In this document: in pieces, positions 54,908-64,000 of the stretch | How positions within the stretch are numbered: position 1 is the stretch's first letter | How the letters are laid out: the number at the start of each line of letters is the position of its first letter | Assembly (NCBI GenBank): GCA_001599915.1 | Contig: BCIG01000008.1 | Location: forward strand, 372,001-436,000 | Reading direction: 5' to 3' | DNA: 64,000 bases | From: Symbiotaphrina buchneri | Taxonomy: Eukaryota > Ascomycota > Symbiotaphrinales > Symbiotaphrinaceae | Made by a program: the position numbers and the translations under genes | The notes under the pieces: generated by a model | Seen by the model: the letters and a program-made list of their open reading frames with translations, nothing else | Told to the model about the DNA's origin: nothing | The model's database searches: none

Positions 54908-57900
54908 ATGGATCTCACGGAGAGGGATTCTGCGATCCTCGGAGATCCAGTGGCCCTTGGACTTCTGCCGCCCGAAATTCAGACGATGATCATTCGAGAT
55001 GGCGATGTGTCTAGCTATCTTGCCGCGCTGTCTGCAACCGCTTTAGACCCTCGCGCCACAGAGACGATTTTCTGCTATTACGAGCCAATTTTTACAGACC
55101 TCTGCTCCCGCTGGGCTACGAGCTTAGATTCCTTGGGAGTACTGTGCGCCTTCGCGCGAATATTACCGCTTGCACCTCATCTCTCTGGCCTTGCAGTTGC
55201 TCAAATTTTGGAGAATCCCGATAGTGCTATTTGGGGCTTCTTGCCGGGCACGGGAAATCACAGCAAATCTATAACGGACGAGCAGCTTCAAGAGCTTCTG
55301 TTGGCTATTTTTCGGTTGCTAGTCTTTGACAACCAAACATTTGCCAAAGGGGTAGCTCCCTCAAACATACTACCTCTCCTGCAACACACGAGACCTCCGA
55401 TTCGGTACCTAGCCTTACGGCTGCTATGTCTATACCTGCATGTTGCGGACGCCTCCATGAAGCAACTGTTGGAGAGGTATGTTGGTGACGCGTCAGTTAC
55501 CGGGAGCTGGGAAGGTCGCACCATCGATTACTTATTTCTGAGTCTATGGGAAGAGAAGCGTCTCGAAAATTTCAACGCAGCCGTGAGAACCAAACGGAAT
55601 ATGCGAAATACTGCAAATGGACTACTACAGCGTAGAATAATAGAGCGCACACATTTGACCAATTCCACTGCCGAGATATGTGGGGTTTTACTCCCACGCA
55701 CCGGAGAGGCACCCACAGTTCCATCAATGATCGTCGCTACTCCGACGACATGTACTAACTTGCACAACATAGCGGAGGCTTTACTTCAGGCTGATCCAAT
55801 CCTCATAACTGGTCTTCCAGGCGCCGGTAAAACCTCAATGATCATTGACATTGCTCGTGAGCTAAATGTGGGCTCCACGATGATCACGTTGCACCTCAAT
55901 GAGCAAACAGATGCCAAGTTGCTGATTGGGATGTACACAACTGCTGACACCCCAGGCTCGTTCACTTGGCGTGATGGCGTCCTGACTACCGCGGTGCGGG
56001 AAGGTCGTTGGGTGCTCATTGAAGACCTTGACCGAGCTCCAACTGATGTTGTTAGTGTGATACTTCCGCTAATAGAACGAGGACAGCTTCTCGTTGCCAG
56101 TCGCGGTGAGACGGTTCGTGCTGGTCATGGTTTTAGGATCATTGCTACCATGCGCGCAATCCTCAATGTCCGGGGGGACGAGACAGTACCAGCAACCCAT
56201 CTTCTTGGTGACAGATTCTGGAGGCATGTACAACTTCGAATGCCTAGCGATGAGGAACTTTCAAGCATTGCTAAGATAAGCTATCCTTTGCTGCACGCTT
56301 ATGTTCCCAAGCTCTCGAACGTCTACAGACGTCTACAGAAGGTCTATCGGTCTCGTTCCTTTGCGGCCAAGAGTAAGACGGCCGCTGCACGGCCTCTCAA
56401 TCCTAGGGATTTTTTGAGATGCTGTCGCAGGGTTGACTTGTTGTTGCGCAAAGCTGCTACTGCGGACAGTGGCGAACCGCTTACCGAAGGTGTTCTGAAT
56501 GATATGTTTTTAGAAGTTGCTGATTGTTTCTCGAGTGGCCTGGATACTAAAGTTGCTCGTCACGATGTGGTCACGGCAGTTGCTGAGGAAATGCATGTTG
56601 CTCCTCAACGCGTTGAATTTTACCTCTGGACTTACCTTCCAAGGTACAGTTCAACGGAAAGGGTACTGACAGTAGGTCGCGCTTCTGTGCAGAAACGAAA
56701 ACGGCCAGACCGACCAGCCGCACGGGGAAGCTCGACGGGTCGCCCATATGCGACAAATGCTCATACGCTTCGTCTTCTTGAGCGTGTCGGTGGCGCAGTG
56801 GAAGCCGCCGAGCCTGTTTTACTTGTCGGCGAGACAGGTATTGGTAAAACCACTGTGGTACAGCATCTGGCTCAATTATTGAACCGCAAACTTCACGCTG
56901 TAAACTTGTCTCAGCAAAGTGAAAGTGGTGACCTTCTGGGCGGCTTCAAGCCAGTCAACGTTCGGAGCTTGGCCATTCCACTGAAAGATGAGTTCCAGGA
57001 ACTTTTCGAACTGAGCTTCTCTTCCAAAAAGAACGAGCGCTTCATAGAGGCCATATCTAGATCTGTAGCGAAATCACAATGGCATCGGGCGTCGAAGCTA
57101 TGGAATGAAGCCATGAAAATTGTCGAGGCGGCGTTAAATCCTCAATCTGACCAGACGCTATTGAATGTTGGAGACGAAGCTCAAGGACAACCAAACAAGA
57201 AAAGAAAGGTCCAACCATCTATCTCGGAAGATTTGCGACCTCGGTGGGACAAATTTGCCCGAAATCTTAAAAGCTTTGATCTGCAGTTGTCCAACGGCTC
57301 GAAAGGCTATGCGTTCACTTTTATGGAAGGAACCATTGTCAAAGCTGCCAGGAACGGGGACTGGGTACTCCTGGATGAGATCAATCTGGCCTCACCAGAC
57401 ACGCTGGAATGTATAGCGGATCTGTTATCAAATGACACTGCCGTTGCTCCTTCAATCCTTCTCTCCGAGACCGGCAATATAGAACGAGTAACTGCACACC
57501 CGGATTTCAGAATATTCGGAGCTATGAATCCTGCCACGGACGTCGGCAAAAAAGATCTGCCTCTTGGTCTGAGGTCAAGGTTCACCGAGTTATATGTGGA
57601 CAGTCCTGATGGCGATGTGGAGAACCTCCTCAGCGTGGTGAGAGCGTATCTCGGACAACTCAGCAACCGCGATGCGCGTGCTGCTTCCGACGTGTGCCAC
57701 CTATATATGGCGATCAGAGGTCTGGAACAGGAGAACAGGCTCGTCGACGGCGCCAAACAAAAACCTCATTTCAGCCTCCGCACTCTCACTAGGACTCTGA
57801 GTTACGTGGTTGAGATTACCCCTATTTACGGCTTGCGACGATCGTTATACGAAGGCTTCTGTATGAGTTTTCTTACTCTCTTGGACAAGAATTCGATTGG

Positions 57901-60900
57901 CCTCGTTCTTCCTTTGATCGAGAATTACATCCTAGGTGGCCCCCAAAAGGCTCGTACTGCACTTAGTCAAACCCCCAATATTCCAGGAGACGGAAGAAGT
58001 TATGTTCAATTCCGTCATTACTGGATGCCTAAAGGCCAGTTCAGTGTTGAGGATCAGCCGCACTATGTTGTTACACCTTCAGTCGAAGCAAACTTGTTGA
58101 ACCTTGTAAGGGCCACCTCCGTTAGGAAATTTCCGGTGCTCGTACAGGGACCTACTTCAGCGGGGAAGACGAGCATGATCGAATATTTAGCAAGAATGAC
58201 CGGTAATAAGTTCATTAGAATCAACAATCACGAGCATACGGATCTGCAGGAGTACTTGGGCACTTATATATCGGACAACTCCGGCCAACTGAAGTTTCAA
58301 GAAGGCGTCCTTGTCCAAGCTCTAAGGTCCGGACACTGGATCGTCCTTGATGAGCTCAACCTTGCGCCGACGGATGTGCTTGAGGCTCTCAACAGACTGC
58401 TGGATGATAACAGGGAACTTGTCATTCCAGAAACACAAGAAGTGGTCCGACCGCATCCTGATTTCATGTTGTTCGCAACCCAGAACCCGGCAGGACTTTA
58501 CGGAGGTCGTAAAGTCCTGTCTAGGGCTTTTAGAAACCGCTTCCTCGAACTTCATTTTGATGATATCCCGGAAGACGAATTGGAGGTCATCTTGCGGGAA
58601 AGGACTCGGATTGCTCCTTCCTACTGTACGAAGATTGTTTCGGTATATAAGGAACTGTCATTGCTCCGGCAATCCAGCAGGTTGTTTGAACAGAGAAACA
58701 GTTTTGCCACACTGAGGGACCTTTTCCGCTGGGCGCTGCGGGACGCAGCGGATAAGGAACAATTGGCTGCAAATGGATTTATGCTTCTGGCGGAACGTGT
58801 GAGAAATGCAGAAGAGAGGATAGCTGTCAAGCATATCATAGAGAAAGTGATCAAGGTCAAAGTCGACGAGGATAGTCTCTATTCGGTCTCGTCTCCGCCT
58901 GATATTGAGTCTTCAGTGGATACTCCTAATTCGACGATTGTATGGACTAAGGCAATGCAGCGACTATACGTACTAGTTGAGAAAGCCCTCAAGCACAATG
59001 AACCGGTCCTACTTGTGGGCGAGACCGGGTGTGGCAAAACCACTGTTTGTCAACTTCTTGCTCGTGCTCATGGTAAGCACCTTCACATCGTCAATGCGCA
59101 TCAGAACTTGGAGACTGGCGATCTTATCGGCGCCCAAAGACCTGTTCGGAACCGCTCAGTGATCCAACAGCAACTATTGCAAGATTTGCGAAAAGTTCTC
59201 CAAGCTTCTGCGACCGAGAGGGGGCCACCCGACAAGGAACTGGAGGCTCTCCTCGAAGCTTACGATTCACTGGCAATCGAGGATCGTCAAGCATATCCCG
59301 CTTTTTTACATGAACGCATTGAAAGTGCCAGAGTGAGACTCAATGCATTGTTTGAGTGGTCAGATGGCAGCTTGGTGCAAGCCATGAAAGAAGGCCAGTA
59401 TTTCCTCCTAGACGAGATCTCGTTGGCCGATGACTCGGTGTTGGAACGGATGAACAGCGTACTTGAATCGCAGCGGACGCTCTTGCTCGCCGAGAAAGGC
59501 CCAATTGGTTCCCTTGTCCTCGGCGCTGAAGGCTTTCAATTCCTTGCCACCATGAATCCTGGTGGTGATTACGGAAAACGGGAATTATCTCCTGCTTTGC
59601 GAAATCGTTTTACAGAGATCTGGGTACCGCCGCTGACCGACTATGCCGATGTTCTCCTGCTCGTTCGTTCTAAGCTCAAGCCAGCCTTGACCCCGTTCGT
59701 GGATGGTATTGTACGTTTTGCTCAATGGTTTGGGCAAACATATAATCATACGACGGCATCAACGATCTCGATCCGTGACGTGCTGGCGTGGGTTGAGTTC
59801 GCCAACCGATTTGAGAGCCGTGACCCCCTTTTCAGTGTTGTCCAAGGAGCTGCCATGGTTTTCATAGATACGCTTGGAGCGAACCCTGCAGCAATGCTCG
59901 CCATACCTGCAGACCAGATCTACAAGGAGAGGGACCTTTGTCTCAAGAGACTCTCGGAGTTTATAGGATTCGATGTTTCTGCCCACTATGATACCTGTCC
60001 TCAAGTATCATTTGAGTCTGAAATATTCGCTATTGGATCTTTTTCTTTGTCTAGGGCGAAGGGTGCTGAAGGTGCGGAAAACTTCAATTTTCAGGCGCCG
60101 ACTACGACACTCAATGCTATGCGAGTGGTGCGTGCGCTACTCCTCACTAAACCAATCCTACTTGAAGGGAGTCCTGGTGTTGGCAAGACGACACTTATAT
60201 CTGCATTGGCACAAGTTGCGGGCAAGCATCTTGTACGCATAAATCTGTCGGAGCAGACAGATCTCATGGACCTATTTGGCTCGGATGTACCAGTCGAAGG
60301 AGAAAGCGCGGGCCATTTTGCTTGGCGTGACGCCCCGTTCCTTCGCGCAATGCAGAATGGAGACTGGGTCCTCCTTGACGAGATGAATCTGGCCTCGCAA
60401 TCCGTCCTCGAAGGATTGAATGCCTGTTTGGATCACAGAGGAGAAGTCTACATCACTGAGTTGGATCGGTCATTCAAAAGGCATCCCAATTTTACTGTGT
60501 TTGCAGCTCAAAATCCTCATCATCAAGGAGGGGGAAGAAAAGGGCTGCCAGCTTCCTTCGTCAACCGGTTTACAGTTGTCTTTGCTGACATATTCAAGTC
60601 TGAGGATCTGCTGTTGATTTGTACTCAATTGTTTCCGAACATACCTGCATCTCAGATACGTTGCATGATCGAATTTGTCATTAGCCTTGAAGACCAAGTG
60701 CTGCGAAGACGGAGTTTCGGCTCGTCCGGGGCGCCATGGGAATTCAATCTGCGGGATATATTGCGGTGGCTTGAGTTACTCTCAACCCAAGACGGAATGA
60801 TTCCGAGCGGCGACCCATCTAATTTCCTCGACACTATCTTCGGACAGCGATTTCGGAAGGCAGAAGATCGCGCTCATCTTGACAAGCTCTTCCGCAGTGT

Positions 60901-63900
60901 CTTCGGTCGCGGATCTGTTGAAAGGAGTCTTTTTTTCAATCTTGGTACAGAGACCTTTCAAGCAGGCTTTGGCACCGTCGGGAGAAATTCTATCTTACAA
61001 CCGTTGCTTGACCGAGGCGTCTTCGAGTATAAGCATCGCCTAGCTGCTCTGGAATCGATATTGATCTGTATTCAGAAACGCTGGCCCGTTATCCTTGTGG
61101 GTCCTTCTGGCTCCGGAAAGACAGCTCTCCTCAGGCATGTGGCTGCTCTGAGTGGTGCTTCGCTTGTTGAGTTCTCACTGAATGCTGATATCGATGCTAT
61201 GGACATCGTGGGTGGCTTTGACCAAGCTGATCCTCACCGCTTGAGAAGACAATTCTACCATGACTTGGACCGATTCCTAAGATCTCATATTATCCGGTCC
61301 GGTATCAACGGGCACTGGTCTTCAGATTCGCAGCAACTCTTAGAGGTTCTGTGTAATCTCACGACGGACAAGGCCGACCCATCGCAGATCTACCACTTGC
61401 TTCTGTCACTATCTGATCATATCTCAAACGCAGAACTCTCTGAGCTACTTAGCCAATGCAAAAAGCTTGTTAACGAGCCTGGATCAACTGCGTCGGCACA
61501 TTTTGAGTGGGTCGACGGCATACTAATCCAGGCACTTGAAAAAGGCTGGTGGATTGTTCTCGACAATGCCAACCTTTGTAGCTCCTCCGTGCTCGATCGT
61601 CTGAATTCTCTTTTAGAACCCAACGGCTTCCTGAGCATCAATGAACACCGCACTCCTGATGGGACGGCCAAGGTGGTAAGGCCACATGCGAATTTCCGGA
61701 TCTTCTTCACAGTCGACCCTCGTCATGGCGAGCTCTCTAGGGCGATGCGGAACAGGGCCATCGAGCTTTTTCTCTTGCCTCTCCAGCCGACGGATTCGGT
61801 AGGGATTAGCGGCAGTCCTGCGTTTTCTTTTGAATCCGATGTCTTTAGATACCGAAACCTGGATCAAGCTCTCCAACAGGCTCGGTCTTGTTCAGACAAC
61901 TTTCACCTCCTGGGTGCCGCTTTGGATCATTTGTCTGTAATGGACCTGAAGCTATTGCCGAGATGGGTCGATCAAGTTAATGCTGGATTGTCCCCCTGCA
62001 CACAAGCAATTATGGCTTGCTCGCCTCAGGCAATTGAGCGTTATCAAACTGTTTCGGAGACGATGTTTCGAAGGAACGGCCTCCTCGTGGCATATGAAAG
62101 CATTGCAAGAGTACGGAATCTGGCCTCCAATTTCAAGGATTCGCAGGTCTGTATTCCTGTCTCGATGGCTCTGATATCTTACGCTAATGCGCTCCGAAGC
62201 CTCTTCACCCCTTGGTGAACGAACCTCTTTTGCAGCTCAACCTAGATATCTGCCCATCGGCGCGACTGTATTGGCTCGCTGATCTAAAAGATATTTGGAC
62301 AGAAGCCTTGTCCATGCGTCAAGCCTTGCAGGCATCAGCGCAAACTGCTAACCGGGTTACACCCTCCCAGATGAACCGGCTTCAAAGGTCAATCAATTCG
62401 ACCCATATACAACGATTCAGGAAAGACACTACATCACAGATATCTGCATTTTTAACCAGATTGCAAGAAGCTGTCCTTTCCACCGCGGAGTTAATGCATT
62501 CAGAGCCACCGTGCAAGGAGGTCAGTTATGCACCACACGTCTGATACAGTCTTACTAACTTGACTCTGTCTATAGCGTTGCCTGGGCTTAGTGCATGATG
62601 TCGTGTCATATTGGTGGAGCGTGTTCCACTATAGCACGTCTAGCGATTTCCAGGATGAGACCTTCCAAGCGTACTTGTCCATTGGTCGAGACATAGTGGC
62701 AGCTGGAGACACTAATCTCGGTCCATGCCAACGTCTCACCGAAGGATTGAAAGGTGCACTAGAGTTTTTCCAAGCCGCTTTGCGGTTATCTACTGGTCTG
62801 AGTATGGAGCTCTTGTGGTCAAACCTGCGACCAAGAACGCCAGCGACAATAGACCAACTTGAAACATTATTGCAAGCTGAACATGTAGCTGATCACTTTG
62901 ATTCGGTTGTGTGGACGTCTCGTGTGTCACCTGACGAACTGGCCCGCATCAGAAGATCCCTAACGGAAGCTTTGGAAATCATGTCATCGCATGCCCCGAG
63001 CAGCTCTGCGATTGCTGTAGGTTTGAGCTCCATTTATGTCTCGAATTTGGGCTAATATATTGTAAGGATCTGGATCGCGCAATTTCGGACTTAGAAAATC
63101 AATCAGACGTTAGTTCGACGAATACCACACGACCCTACTTCGCAGTTGAATTTGAAGGCCTGTGTCAGTATCATGACCTTCTGCCTGGTTTCGTTAGTGA
63201 AGATCTTGCTTCAATGATGGCTTGCAGACCATCGAAGGATATCATCCTTCAAGGATGCGCAAGGACTCCGGTTCAGAAAGCCTTCGCTGGCATTGGCCGT
63301 TACGGCGGCCCTGTTGACAACCCGTCGACGCGGCTTCTGGCGCTGAGAGGGTCATTCGCTCCATTGGCTGTACATCGAATCAAAACCCTAGGAAACGTCT
63401 CCCTGAGCCGCCTGGGGATGCTGCAGTCAGAGCTGCCTGCTCTCTCCGAGACCGTGGCCCGGAGCAGCGATGCCCTTTCTTTAAACCAGTTGAATACCTT
63501 GAGCTACAGACTGGCGGATCTTATGGCTGAGCTGTTTGAATGTCACAAAGCTTTTCTGCACCACGGCGCGGTGGACACATTAACGCATGCTCTGGACTTA
63601 ACACGCTCGGGCATTGCCCCTGCTCATCCACCTCTACAAGTCACTATCTTGTTGAGAGGAGACCTCTCACAAGGTCATTATTTCCGCCGAATCAGCGAGC
63701 AGTGGCTGCAACCTGCACTTGATAGACTATTAGCACTATTGCATACAACTGGCATGCAGAAGCTCAAACATTGTGCTTCTGCATGGACGAACTTTTCAAT
63801 CGGATGTCTGCTGTTATACGTACCGGACAAGCCTTTCGACCCCGCTTCGAAGCCATTGGTAGAGAGACACCTGCACAAAGAAAGGGCCTCCTCTCTTCAC

Positions 63901-64000
63901 GAGAGACTGCAGGGTTGGGAAGACTTTCAAGAGGCTTGCACTGGCCAGCGGATCAATCTTGAGTGCCGACGACTTCTAGAAGCGATCAAAGAATTAGGCG
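54908..64000 (+). CDS. MDN1: Midasin (Rea1/Mdn1), dynein-like AAA ATPase, 3' truncated by window edge
   Basis: Giant ATPase that remodels pre-60S particles, removing Rsa4 and Ytm1 through its C-terminal MIDAS domain, which lies beyond this window. Exons: 54908-62146, 62200-62520, 62576-63016 and 63067-64000 (open). About 2978 residues are visible of a protein usually near 4900. Six AAA modules appear in order, by Walker A motif: GLPGAGKTS (about residue 302), GETGIGKTT (640), GPTSAGKTS (1080), GETGCGKTT (1370), GSPGVGKTT (1754) and GPSGSGKTA (2064). Walker B-like LLDEINLAS, VLDELNLAP, LLDEISLAD, LLDEMNLAS and VLDNANLCS follow most of them; AAA1 has LIEDLDRAP. The linker after AAA6 continues to YVPDKPFDPASKPLVERHLHK. 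The start at 54908 (MDLTERDSAILGDPV) is the best fit. Confidence 0.95.
62147..62199 (+). other. Short intron in Midasin that mimics a frameshift
   Basis: Without splicing, the long Midasin frame ends at a TGA (62216-62218) and the protein continues in another frame from about 62203. A 53 bp intron with donor GTCTGT, branch-like GCTAAT at about 62183-62188 and acceptor CGAAG joins phase 0 to phase 0. It restores the frame to ...KDSQ then PLHPLVNEPLLQLNLD. Confidence 0.6.

Overview
The window is nuclear DNA from a filamentous ascomycete (Pezizomycotina). The evidence is many short GT-AG introns of about 50-80 bp, CT-rich and CCAAT/TATA-type upstream regions, and fungal versions of single-copy housekeeping genes (Cbr1, Nup82, Cbc2, Doa10, Trs20, Mrpl31, Ctk3, Midasin). 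A lineage below Pezizomycotina cannot be fixed from the sequence alone. No tRNA, rRNA, CRISPR array, intact transposon or virus-like element was recognised. All exon borders come from reading frame, splice signals and recalled family sequences, not from transcripts.

Layout. 1-2370: 3' part of an unrecognised protein gene (+). 3025-4537: acetate kinase (+), six exons, last intron GC-AG. 5262-5879: histone H4 (+). 6222-7131: glutaminase subunit of PLP synthase (-). 8043-9195: NADH-cytochrome b5 reductase (+). 9621-10218: TMEM208/Snd2 (-). 10974-13651: APC3/Cdc27 (+). 14345-15539: lysophosphatidate acyltransferase (+). 16247-17838: peroxisomal-type solute carrier with a long helical tail (+). 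17.8-27.9 kb: gene-poor tract rich in low-complexity DNA, with one TALE homeobox gene (20982-22317, -). 27913-30860: nucleoporin Nup82 (-). 31439-32210: cap-binding protein Cbc2 (+). 32446-37665: ER ubiquitin ligase Doa10 (-). 38798-44020: large She10-like, Ala/Ser-rich repeat protein with a C-terminal RDEL and one in-frame TAG (+). 44336-44923: TRAPP subunit Trs20 (-). 45323-45817: mitoribosomal Mrpl31 (+). 46073-50125: 1350-residue single-exon kinase-like plus trypsin-like protease fusion (-). 51577-52610: pyrroline-5-carboxylate reductase (-). 52912-53750: Ctk3 (+). 53945-54574: mitoribosomal L12 (-). 54908-window end: Midasin (+), 3' truncated.

Most genes are housekeeping. They are arranged largely as divergent pairs with short shared promoters: Nup82/Cbc2, Doa10/repeat protein, Trs20/Mrpl31, P5C reductase/Ctk3 and L12/Midasin. 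The intergenic DNA carries a dispersed low-complexity family (TACCTTACC / GGTAAGGTA, GGTACC and the palindrome TACGGAGTA), which I did not see in the exons.

The two most unusual loci are the kinase-like/trypsin-like fusion at 46-50 kb, a candidate immune or regulated cell-death protein, and the repeat protein at 39-44 kb. In the latter an in-frame TAG falls exactly on the conserved Tyr of a repeat, upstream of the RDEL signal.
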